This document shows positions 16,490 through 24,598 of a DNA stretch of 64,000 nt, one piece after another. The notes beneath the pieces are model-generated. The model was not told the origin of the DNA, did not search any database, and worked only from the letters and a program-made list of their open reading frames with translations. Made by a program: the position numbers and the translations under genes. Position 1 is the first letter of the stretch. Every line of letters starts with the position of its first letter. The DNA comes from Streptomyces sp. NBC_00461 (GTDB lineage Bacteria > Actinomycetota > Actinomycetes > Streptomycetales > Streptomycetaceae), in the NCBI RefSeq assembly GCF_036013935.1, contig NZ_CP107902.1, positions 1,488,001 to 1,552,000 on the forward strand, given 5' to 3'.

Positions 16490-18124
16490 TCAGGAGGTGA
16501 GCAGCGAGAGGTTCACCGTGTTGGCCATGGCCTGCATGCCCGCGCTGTTGGGGTGCAGATGGTCGCCGCTGTCGTAGGCGGGGAGCAGCTGCGCCGGGTT
16601 GGCCGGGTCCCGGAGCGCCGCGTCGAAGTCGATCACCGCGTCGAACGCGCCGCTGGTCCGGATCCACTGGTTGACCTGGGCGCGGATGGCGGCCTTGGCT
16701 GCGGTCTGCGTGGAGTTCGGCAGGATGGTCCCACCGATGATCCGGACGCCTGCCTGGCGCGCCTGGTTGATCATGGTCTGGTAGCCGGCGATGATCTGGT
16801 CGGCGGTGACGCTGGTTTGGTTGATGTCGTTGATGCCCTCCAGCAGGATGGCGTCCTTCACGCCCGGCTGGGTCAGGACGTCGTGGGAGAACCGGGTGAC
16901 GGCCGCGATGCCCTGCTGCGCGGACGGGCTGTCGGTGACCACCCGGTTGCCGCCGATGCCCGCATCGGCCACGCCGAGGCGCTGGCCGCCGGACTGGGCC
17001 TGCAGCCGCCGGGCGAGGTAGTCGGGCCAGCGCTGGTTGGCGTTGTCGGTGGCGATGGAGCCGTCGGTGATGGAGTCGCCGATGGCCACGACGGTTCCCT
17101 TGGCCGTGGGTGACACGACGTCGAGTCCGGCGACGTAGAACCAGTGGTTCGTGGTGGTGGTGAAGTTCGTCGCGGCCGCCTCGGCGGCGTGGTTGCCGGT
17201 GCCCGCGGCGGACAGGTACGAGGTCTGGTGGGCGTCGTAGTGGTAGGTGGAGGCGCCGGTGGTGCCCGGGAGGTAGACGCTCACCAGCAGGTTCTGCTCC
17301 GCGGCGACCGGCATCGGTATGACGTCGCTGGTCAGTTCCTGCCCGGCGGGGATGGTCGGCGTGGCCGACCGGCCGAAGGTGACGGTGTGTGTGGTGCCCG
17401 CGACCGCGGTGGCGCCGCTGGACTGGACGGCCACGGTGACGGCCCCGACCGAGAGGGCGGTCGTGCTGCGCAGGTTGGACAGTCGGATGCGCAGTCCCGC
17501 GCCGGAGGTGTTGTTGTGGACGACCATCCGGATGGTCTGCGAGGTGAAGGTCTGGCCGCCGCTGACCATGCTCGGGCCCCAGGTCGCCGAGCGTGGGCGC
17601 TCGGTCAGGCTCCACTGCTGGTTGGTGGTGTTCTTGCAGGTCCACTGGATGATCGCGTGGTCCTCCGCGGTGGAGCCGTCGGAGACGTCCAGGCACAGGC
17701 CGCTGCGGGCGGAGACGATCGCCGAACCGCTGAAGGTCCAGTTCTGGTTGCCGGCGCCGGTGCAGGGCCACTGGATGATCGCGGCCCCCGCGTTCGTGGA
17801 GCCGTTCTGGACGTCCATGCACTTGCCGCTGTTGATGTTGACCAGCGAGAAGGTGCCGTCGCCGTGGTCGACCGCCTCCCACAGCTGGCCGGGGCCGCCG
17901 GAGGCGGTCTTCTGCACGACCGTCGCTGCGTTGGCCAGGGAGTCCGACAGCACGGCGGCGTTCTTGCCGCTGTTGGCCGCCGTCAGCGCGTAGACGTGGC
18001 CGCCCTGCGGCGCGCCCGCGGCCGAGGCCTCTCCCGCCGGGACGAGCGCGAGTCCTGCGGCGGCCAGACAGGCGGCGGATGCCGTGGCCGTGAGTCTGGC
18101 GGTGAGTCTTCGGGAGGTGTGCAT
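16490..18124 (-). CDS. secreted GDSL/SGNH esterase with N-terminal RICIN lectin domain
   Basis: A 544-residue extracellular enzyme. A Sec signal peptide (cut after ASAA, about residue 36) is followed by a RICIN domain (residues 42-173) with QLWE, QNWT and QQWS motifs and LCLDVSDG/KCMDVQNG repeats. A beta-rich linker then leads to an SGNH domain from about residue 343 with GDSITDG (nucleophile Ser351), GGNR, EGINDI and DHLHPN near residue 525. It probably removes acyl groups from polysaccharide bound by the lectin. Its upstream leader contains tandem 23-base repeats. The gene is part of the IS-bounded segment together with the fucosidase. Confidence 0.92.
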   Translation of the reverse strand: MHTSRRLTARLTATASAACLAAAGLALVPAGEASAAGAPQGGHVYALTAANSGKNAAVLSDSLANAATVVQKTASGGPGQLWEAVDHGDGTFSLVNINSGKCMDVQNGSTNAGAAIIQWPCTGAGNQNWTFSGSAIVSARSGLCLDVSDGSTAEDHAIIQWTCKNTTNQQWSLTERPRSATWGPSMVSGGQTFTSQTIRMVVHNNTSGAGLRIRLSNLRSTTALSVGAVTVAVQSSGATAVAGTTHTVTFGRSATPTIPAGQELTSDVIPMPVAAEQNLLVSVYLPGTTGASTYHYDAHQTSYLSAAGTGNHAAEAAATNFTTTTNHWFYVAGLDVVSPTAKGTVVAIGDSITDGSIATDNANQRWPDYLARRLQAQSGGQRLGVADAGIGGNRVVTDSPSAQQGIAAVTRFSHDVLTQPGVKDAILLEGINDINQTSVTADQIIAGYQTMINQARQAGVRIIGGTILPNSTQTAAKAAIRAQVNQWIRTSGAFDAVIDFDAALRDPANPAQLLPAYDSGDHLHPNSAGMQAMANTVNLSLLTS

Positions 18125-18208
18125 GTGCGGCCCTTCTTTGCTGGGTGGGGACGTGCGGCTCTTCCGCGTGGGGACGTGCGCGTCTTCTTCGTGGAGACGT
18201 GCGCGCCG
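18122..18208. repeat. tandem 23-base repeats in the leader of the GDSL/RICIN gene
   Basis: Units starting GTGGGGACGTGCGGC (18145), GTGGGGACGTGCGCG (18168) and GTGGAGACGTGCGCG (18191) repeat with a period of exactly 23. The start codon region at 18122 (ATGTGCGGCCCTTCTTTG) looks like a further diverged copy, so the ribosome-binding region itself appears to have been duplicated. Confidence 0.7.
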
Positions 18209-18299
18209 GAGGGACCCCGGCCCACAGCGGCCACGCAGGAGGCACGTCGTGGCCCTGTGGCCCGGGAAGAGGTACGGGCGGCGCGGCGATGACGGGTGG

Positions 18300-20363
18300 T
18301 CAGGAGGTGGGCTGGAACGTCCACAGCAGGTTGTTGTTGGTCACCCAGGTCCACTGCTTGGTCACGGATCCGGAGGGGACCTGTCCGCCGCCGTCGAGGA
18401 CGAGTCCGGTGGTGCGGTTGGCGATCGAGTACTGGCCGTTGCCGCGGTCGGTTACCTTCCACTGCTGGTGGGGGCCGCCGTTCCAGGCCGCTTGCTGGGC
18501 TGGAGCGCCGTCGCTGGTCGAGCCCCAGCCGTCGGCGACCATGCCGTTGGCGCGGTTGACCAGCCTGTAGTAGCCGTCGCCGAGGTCTACGGCCTGCCAC
18601 TGGAGGTTGGGGCTGTCGACCGGGGTCCACTGCTTGAGGTTCGAGCCGCTGGCGACGTTGCCGCCGCTGTCCAGGGCCAGACCGTCGGTGACGTTGATCA
18701 GACGGAAGTACGTGGCCGGATTGAAGGTGACCTTCAGCGAGACGATGGCGTCGTTGTTGCCGGTCACCCGCAGGTCGGGATTGTCCGCGGTGAACGTCCA
18801 GGCCGTGCCGGTGAAGTTGTCGCCGGAGTAGCCCGTCACCCGGTAGCCCTGGGGCACCCTCAGCGAGGAGATGGTCGCGGACCCCACCCCCGCGGCCGAC
18901 AGCTGGGAGGAGGTGTAGCTGCCCAGCGTCAGGACGGCGCTCGCCGAGGAGTAACTCACGTCCTGGAACACGGTCACCCGGGCTCCGCCGGCGGCCGTGG
19001 GGACGCCGCTGACCTCGACGCAGACCACGGAGTCATTGGCGTCCGGGGCGGTAGCCGGCACGGTGACGCTGATCTGGCCGCCGCTGACGGTGTAGGTGAG
19101 CGAGGCCGAGGGGTTGTTCATCAGGTAGACGCGGCTGATCGTGTTGGTGATCGCCGGGATCTGCAGCACGCCGCCCGCGGGCCAGGTGAAGACGTGGGCG
19201 AACAGCTTGCCGTCCTTCTTGGTGGCCCTCCCCCAAGTGGGGTCGGTGGTGAAGGGGCTTGCCGTGGCTCCGTGCACGCTGTCGCCGTACGTCGCCATCC
19301 AGGAGGCCAGGCCGCGCAGGATGGTCACGGATCCGGCGGTGACCGAGCCGTCGCCCTTGGGGCCGATGTTCAGCAGGAAGTTGCCGTCCCGCGAGACGCA
19401 GGTGACGAGCTCCTGAACGAAATCCTTGACGGGGCGGTAGGAGTTCTCTCGGCCCGCCTGGTAGCCCCAGGCACCGTTCATCGTGTCGCATCTCTCCCAC
19501 TGGCGCTCCAGCGGCGCGTTGGGGACACCGAACTCCGCGACCGTGTAGTCGCCCAGACCGAGGTCCCGCTTGACCCGTTCGTTGACGACGAGTCCGGGCT
19601 TGCGGGCGATCAGCCAGTTGTAGAGGTCGACACCGTCCGACCGCAGCCACCAGTCCTGGAGGGTGGGGCTGGAGGGTTCGCCGAACCAGTCGCCGTCGAA
19701 CCACAGGAGCGCCGGGTCGTAGCGGTCCAGCAGCTCCTGCAGTTGGGCTTTCATGTCCGCGATATAACCTGTGCGGGCAGCCTGCGATGCCATCGTGGTG
19801 ACACCGCCGCTTCGGATGGTCTGGGAGGGGTGGTTCCAGTCCAGGATCGAGTAGTAGAGCCCGAATTTGACGCCTCGTGCCTCGCACTCGGTCTTGAGCG
19901 CCGCCAGCAGATCACCCTGGACACCGGCGTAGTCGTGCAGGTTGTACAGCTTGGTGCCGGTGGTGTCGGTGAAGCTGGGGACGTTGGAGTCCCACATGGC
20001 GAAGCCTTCATGGTGTTTGGCAGTGATGACCAGGTACTTCATGCCGGCGTCCGCCGCCAGTTGGGCGATGGTTGCCGCGTTGAACGCGGTGGGGTTGAAG
20101 TGCGCGGACACCTGGGTCTGGTAGTTGGCCTTGGACCAGCTCTCGGAGCTGAAGGCCCACTCGCCGTGGCCGAGGTAGGAGTAGGACCCGAAGTGGATGA
20201 ACATCCCGAACCGGGCCTGGTACCACCAGTCCATCTTCGAGGGGACCGAGTACGCCTCGGCGGCGGTGGGCCACAGGGCCTGCGGCAGCCCGAAGGCCAC
20301 GGTGCCGCCGGCGAGGGCGGCGGCCTTGATGAGGGAGCGCCTGCTGAGGGGAGCGGAGGTCAT
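18300..20363 (-). CDS. secreted GH29 alpha-L-fucosidase with beta/gamma-crystallin-like and RICIN domains
   Basis: A 687-residue enzyme exported by the Tat route (SRRSLIKAAA near residue 8, cleavage after about residue 37). The GH29 barrel (residues 40-370) shows WYQARFGMFIHFG, the conserved AKHHEGFAMWDS near 115, and LLWFDGDW with Asp223 as likely nucleophile, then LLNIGPKGDG. A beta-sandwich follows to about 455; residues 470-560 resemble a crystallin Greek-key module (VTVFQDVSYSS, YSGDNFTGT); the last 125 residues are a RICIN lectin with QW motifs. It releases L-fucose from glycans outside the cell. Its promoter region contains an ACATC-G-GATGT palindrome. Confidence 0.93.
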   Translation of the reverse strand: MTSAPLSRRSLIKAAALAGGTVAFGLPQALWPTAAEAYSVPSKMDWWYQARFGMFIHFGSYSYLGHGEWAFSSESWSKANYQTQVSAHFNPTAFNAATIAQLAADAGMKYLVITAKHHEGFAMWDSNVPSFTDTTGTKLYNLHDYAGVQGDLLAALKTECEARGVKFGLYYSILDWNHPSQTIRSGGVTTMASQAARTGYIADMKAQLQELLDRYDPALLWFDGDWFGEPSSPTLQDWWLRSDGVDLYNWLIARKPGLVVNERVKRDLGLGDYTVAEFGVPNAPLERQWERCDTMNGAWGYQAGRENSYRPVKDFVQELVTCVSRDGNFLLNIGPKGDGSVTAGSVTILRGLASWMATYGDSVHGATASPFTTDPTWGRATKKDGKLFAHVFTWPAGGVLQIPAITNTISRVYLMNNPSASLTYTVSGGQISVTVPATAPDANDSVVCVEVSGVPTAAGGARVTVFQDVSYSSASAVLTLGSYTSSQLSAAGVGSATISSLRVPQGYRVTGYSGDNFTGTAWTFTADNPDLRVTGNNDAIVSLKVTFNPATYFRLINVTDGLALDSGGNVASGSNLKQWTPVDSPNLQWQAVDLGDGYYRLVNRANGMVADGWGSTSDGAPAQQAAWNGGPHQQWKVTDRGNGQYSIANRTTGLVLDGGGQVPSGSVTKQWTWVTNNNLLWTFQPTS

Positions 20364-20478
20364 GTGCGGCTCCAGAAGGGGTGAAGGACACGGGGCGTGT
20401 CGACAGTCGTTTGTCCGTGACTCAGCCCGGACGGCGGGGAACGGCGGCTCGTGTCCGCTCAGGCCACATCCTTCTCGG

Positions 20479-20489
20479 ACATCGGATGT
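20479..20489. promoter_or_regulatory. palindrome upstream of the fucosidase gene
   Basis: ACATC-G-GATGT is a perfect five-base inverted repeat about 115 bases before the fucosidase ATG, in the A/T-richest part of the spacer. Its size and symmetry fit a GntR- or LacI-type sugar-acid regulator operator, but no dedicated regulator gene adjoins it. Confidence 0.4.
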
Positions 20490-20667
20490 ATTAAGGGCTA
20501 CGCCCTCACGTCTTGTCTAGAGCTAAGGACAGAAATAAGAAAGCTCCACGTCACTGCCCCATGATCAGGTCAACGCGCAAGAATAGATCGGATCTATCAC
20601 GGTCGATGCGTGGAAACTGCACACGGCTTCGCAGCGCGGCCACCTGACCGCACTGCGAAACCGTGAT

Positions 20668-21259
20668 GTCCGGACCCGCTCCAGCTCGATGTCGCTGGTC
20701 GCCGAGGGGCCTGAGATGAGTGTCAGCGGCCGCGACGGGTCGAGGCGGCGGAGCGCATCGGGCACGTCGGGTGTGATCTGATCGGCCCGGACCAGGCAGA
20801 TGTGCTGGGCCGGGAGCAGCGTCAGTGCCCGCCGTCCCTGGCCCCGACCGTGGTCGAGGACCACGGTGCCGGTGACGGCGATGGCCGCGGCGACCGTGGT
20901 GACGACGGCGTCCGCCGAGTCGAGCTGTCCGACGGTCAGCGGCGGGACGTCCGCCGGCAGCGACCAGGGGCCGTCCGGGACCAGGCCTTCGGGGAGTCCT
21001 ACGGCACCACGAGGGAACGTGCTCCGGTACAGCGCAGAGCGCGGCCCACGGCCGCCGCGGCACCGGCTGCCGGAACACGGACCACTGTGGCGCGGTACTC
21101 GGCGGCACGCTCGGCGAACAGCCCCACGACGTCCTCTCCCGCGTGGTCGGCGCGGCGACCACGCGGACGTGGCAGATCGTCGGGGCGCTCGGAGCCGGGA
21201 ACACCGGACAGGGCTGCCCGAACCGCGCTCAGGACGGTCTCGCGGCCGTTCATCGACAT
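20668..21259 (-). pseudogene. lutC: lactate utilization protein C (LutC) remnant
   Basis: Starts at ATG 21259 with GGAGG six bases upstream and reads MSMNGRETVLSAVRAAL to ARSLVVP, where a stop codon falls at about 21000. The neighbouring frame continues with GLPEGLVPDGPWS, the family motif LDSADAVVTTV, TGTVVLDHG and PAQHICLVRADQ, then SGPSATSDIELERV. After ELERV the usual ending (VHGPRTL-type) is missing and unrelated sequence follows, so there is both a frameshift and 3' truncation. LutC belongs with LutA and LutB to the L-lactate oxidising complex. Confidence 0.8.
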
Positions 21260-21355
21260 TCCTTGCCTCCCGCCGTCGTACGGCTGTCTTCTCTCACACG
21301 TGGTCTCGTACGGCGCCACCAGGCGCGCAGTGACTCCCGGGGTGGGGCCGGCGTG

Positions 21356-22638
21356 TCACGGGTGGCGGACCAGCGGGCCTGGCAGGGCGCCGATCCGGCC
21401 GTTGCGGGCCACCAGCCGTGCTCTCAGGGCGGCGACCCTTTGTGCCGCCGCCAGCCGCCCGGGAGAGGACAGGACGGCGCCCGCGGCTTTCATGGCGAGC
21501 GCCTCGGTGGTGGGCAGCAGCCGCGCACGGCGTTTGGCCTCCACCGCCTCTGCCCGTAGGTGGACCAGCACCTCCGGGATGTCGATCTTCACGGGGCGGG
21601 CGTCGTAGCAGGCGCCGCAGAGCAGCGAGGCCGCGTTCTCGACGCCGACCAGCTGCGGGGTGAGCACGGCGCCGATTGGGCCGGGATAGACGGAGCCGTA
21701 GGCGTGGCCGCCGGTGCGCTCGTAGACCGGGCAGACGTTCAGGCAAGCGGAGCAGCGAATACAGGACAGCGCCCGGCGCCCGACCTCGTCGGCGAGGGGC
21801 GCGGTGCGGCCGTTGTCGAGGAGGATCAGATGGAAGGTCTGCGGGCCGTCGCCCTCGGTGACGCCCGTCCACAGCGAGGTGTACGGATTCATCCGCTCTC
21901 CCGTGGACGAGCGCGGCAGGAGCTGGACGAAGACATCGAGGTCGGCGAAGGACGGAAGCACCTTCTCGATGCCCATGAAGGTGATCAGCGTGTCCGGCAG
22001 GGTCAGGCACATCCGCCCGTTGCCCTCCGACTCCACGACCACGACCGTTCCGGTGTCGGCCGCCGCGAAGTTGGCGCCGGAGACGGCGACCTTGGCGCGC
22101 AGGAACTTCTCCCGCAGATGGAGCCGGGCCGCCTCGGCGAGGTCACGGGGGTCGTCGGTGAGTTCGTCGGGAGCCGGCCTGCCCCACTTCCTCATCTCCC
22201 GCCGGAAGATCTCCCGGATCTCGGAGCGGCCCCGGTGGATGGCGGGCACGAGGATGTGCGACGGGCGGTCGCCGTCCAGCTGCACGATGAGTTCCGCGAG
22301 ATCGGTCTCGTACGCGCGGATACCCGCGTCCGCCAGCGCCTCGTTGAGACCGATCTCCTGGGTCGCCATCGACTTGACCTTGACGACCTCGTCCTCGCCG
22401 GTCTGCTTCACGAGAGATGGTGGTCGAGGTGGCGCAGGGTGTGACGTTTGACCGCGGCGGCCCTCTCCCGCAGTTCCTCCCAGTCCTCCAGTTCGGAGGT
22501 GACCGCCAGCCGCTTGTCCCGGATGGTGCCCGTCGCCCGGCGCAGGTTCGCCCGCAGCCGGGTGTCGGCGAGCGCGGTGCGCGCCGCCTCGGGGAAGGCC
22601 GGGGTGCCCAGCCATACGACGTTGTCGGCGCCGCTCAC
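21356..22638 (-). pseudogene. lutB: lactate utilization iron-sulfur protein B (LutB), disrupted
   Basis: The 5' part from GTG 22638 encodes FPEAARTALADTRLRANLRRATGTIRDKR to HTLRHLDHHLS and stops near 22408. In the next frame the rest runs from LVKQTGEDEVVKVKSMATQEIG to the C-terminus at 21356. About 25-35 residues that normally join these parts are missing, so a small deletion caused the frameshift. The first 4Fe-4S motif CIRCSACLNVCPVY is intact, but in the second (CGACYDARPVKIDIP) the expected fourth Cys is Arg. LutB passes electrons from L-lactate; this copy should be inactive. Confidence 0.85.
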
Positions 22639-22676
22639 CGTACGTCACCTTCCGTGCGGGCCAGCAACGGCTTGCG

Positions 22677-23652
22677 TTGGAAGGACGGGCTGAGCTGCTT
22701 CGCAAGGAACTGTCCGGAATCGAGTCGCAGTTGGCCCGGCTGGAGGCCGCCGAGGTGGTGTTCGGGTCGGCTTCCGGTGTCGAAGCGGACCCTCGATCTC
22801 GTCGGCGGCCTGATACGCCAGGAACGCAACCGGCTGAACACCCGCTGGCGCAAGGTCAGTTCCGGCACCCAGGCCGTCATCGTGCTCGCGGTGCTCCGCC
22901 ACGACCAGCGTCTTTCTGACATGGCCGGCGGCAACGCGGTCTCCGCCTCCACCGTGCGCCGCTGGGTGCTGGAAGTGATCCGCCTGCTGTCCGCCCGCGC
23001 CCCGCGCCTGGACCGCGCGCTGAAGGAGATCGCCCGCGTCGGCGGGGTCGTGGTCCTGCTGGACGGCACCCTGATCCGCACCCGGCGCCGCACCGGGAGA
23101 GACAACCGGAAGAACTACAGCGGCAAACACAAGGCGCATGGCCTGCTGTTTCTCGCGCTGACCGATGAGAAAGGCAACCTGATCTGGATCTCGGCAGCGA
23201 AGCCGGGCCGGTCCAGCGAGATCACCACCGCCCGCCGCAACAAGATCACCGGACACCTGCAAGAGGTCGGCCTCGGCGCCCTGGCCGATCTCGGATTCGT
23301 GGCCTGGATGACGCCCCCGACGACAACCCGGTGATCATCACCGGCCGCAAGGCCACCCGCAAGCACCAGCTCACCGACGCGGAGAGGGAAGCAAACCGCC
23401 TGCTCAACCGCGAACGCGCCGCCGTCGAGCACGGCTTCGCCAACCTGAAATCGTGGCGCTGCCTCACCAAGGTCCGCATGCACGCCCGCCACGCGACCAC
23501 CCTCCTGCGGGCCCTCCTCGTCCTCGCGAACACCGAAGTGCAGAGGTGACGGACGATCTCCGTCAAGCGATCATGCCCTCAGCCTCCGCGAGCACATCAC
23601 TCCCGACCCACGCCAGCCCCGTGACCTGCGAAATCACGATGAAAATCTCTCA
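22677..23652 (+). mobile_element. IS5-like element, copy 2
   Basis: Same IS as copy 1 but in the opposite orientation. The outer 3' end (ATGAAAATCTCTCA at 23639-23652) matches the outer end of copy 1. The left end is not clear: no matching inverted repeat is visible near 22640-22780, and the first 100 bases encode an unrelated coiled-coil-like peptide fragment (RAELLRKELSGIESQLARLE). It lies where lutA would be expected upstream of lutB. Confidence 0.7.
22777..23549 (+). pseudogene. DDE transposase of copy 2, frameshifted
   Basis: From VSKRTLDLVGGLIRQERN the frame continues with a helix-turn-helix (NAVSASTVRRWVLEVIRLL), the first catalytic Asp in VVLLDGTLI, and LFLALTDEKGNLIWIS. At about 23298 one base is missing (GTGGCC where copy 1 has GTCGGC), giving a premature stop at 23332; the other frame carries PDDNPVIITGRKATR and RERAAVEHGFANLKSW with the catalytic Glu. 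The start itself is uncertain because the reading frame also breaks around 22770. Confidence 0.75.
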
Positions 23653-23673
23653 TTGAGGGCCGTACGGCTGCGA

Positions 23674-23697
23674 GGTAGCCCCCACCCGGGGGCTACC
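23674..23697. terminator. perfect ten-base hairpin
   Basis: GGTAGCCCCC and GGGGGCTACC around the loop ACCC, 22 bases outside the IS end and 70 bases before the hydrolase gene. It would stop transcription coming out of the IS or act in the hydrolase leader. Confidence 0.6.
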
Positions 23698-23704
23698 CGT
23701 CGGT

Positions 23705-23714
23705 AGCAATTGCT
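23705..23714. promoter_or_regulatory. AGCAATTGCT palindrome
   Basis: A ten-base perfect palindrome followed by the loosely symmetric TGACAAGCTGTC, about 55 bases before the hydrolase start. The form is like MarR-type operators; no MarR gene is adjacent. Confidence 0.35.
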
Positions 23715-23767
23715 GACAAGCTGTCTACACGGCGTCCGCCGGCGAGCCCCAGACGAGGAGCACCCCC

Positions 23768-24598
23768 ATGTCCGCCACCGTCTCCTTCAAGGTTCCCTCT
23801 CCCCGTGGCCCACAGCCCGTGACCGTGTCCTACACGCGCGTGGGCAGCGGCGAACCGCTGCTCCTACTGCACGGCATCGGTCATCACCGGCAGGCCTGGG
23901 ACCCGGTGGTGGACATCCTCGCGACCGAGCGCGACGTGATCGCCGTGGACCTGCCCGGATTCGGCGCCTCCCCCGCTCTGCCTGACGGCCTCGCCTACGA
24001 CCTGCCCACGACGACGGCCGTGTTCGGCGCGTTCTGCGAGGCCATGGAGCTCGTGCGTCCGCATGTGGCGGGCAATTCGCTGGGCGGTCTGCTCGCCCTG
24101 GAGCTCGGCCGCGAGAAGCTCGCGCGGTCGGTGACCGCCCTGTCCCCGGCCGGGTTCTGGTCGGAGGCGGAGCGGCGCTACGCCTTCGGGGTCCTGCTCA
24201 CCATGCGGCAGATCTCCCGTCGGCTGCCGCTGCCCCTGGTGCGGCAGCTGTCCCGCTCGGCGGCCGGCCGGACGCTGCTGACGAGCACCATCTACGCCCG
24301 CCCGGGCCGCCGTTCACCCGAGGCCGTGGTCGCCGAGACGCTGGCCCTGGCCCGGGCGGCGGGGTTCGACGCGACCCTCACGGCCGGCAGCACCGTCAAG
24401 TTCACCGACGACCTCCCCGGCGTCCCGGTCACGGTGGCCTGGGGCACCCGGGACATGCTGCTCGTGCGCCGTCAGGGGGTGCGCGCCAAGCGGCTCATCC
24501 CCCGGGCCCGGCTGGTGCGGCTGCCCGGCTGCGGGCACTGCCCGATGAACGACGATCCGGCGCTGGTCGCCCGCGTCATCCTCGACGGCAGCCGCTGA
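23768..24598 (+). CDS. alpha/beta-fold hydrolase
   Basis: A 276-residue soluble alpha/beta hydrolase. The oxyanion segment LLLLHGIGHHRQAWDPV begins near residue 33, the nucleophile elbow is GNSLGG (Ser near residue 104), a flexible cap with many Arg and Leu follows, the acid lies in WGTRDMLL near residue 226, and the His is in GCGHCPMNDDP near residue 257. All three catalytic residues are present. Substrate is not evident; family members hydrolyse esters, epoxides or lactones. ATG 23768 has GGAGCA seven to twelve bases upstream. The 3' 285 bases are covered on the other strand by the extended EamA reading frame. Confidence 0.88.
   Translation: MSATVSFKVPSPRGPQPVTVSYTRVGSGEPLLLLHGIGHHRQAWDPVVDILATERDVIAVDLPGFGASPALPDGLAYDLPTTTAVFGAFCEAMELVRPHVAGNSLGGLLALELGREKLARSVTALSPAGFWSEAERRYAFGVLLTMRQISRRLPLPLVRQLSRSAAGRTLLTSTIYARPGRRSPEAVVAETLALARAAGFDATLTAGSTVKFTDDLPGVPVTVAWGTRDMLLVRRQGVRAKRLIPRARLVRLPGCGHCPMNDDPALVARVILDGSR

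Noticed and set aside
22677..22776. Separate small gene upstream of the transposase of IS copy 2
   Set aside because: The coiled-coil-like frame (from TTG 22677) lacks a ribosome site and collides with the IS; treated as part of the disturbed left end.
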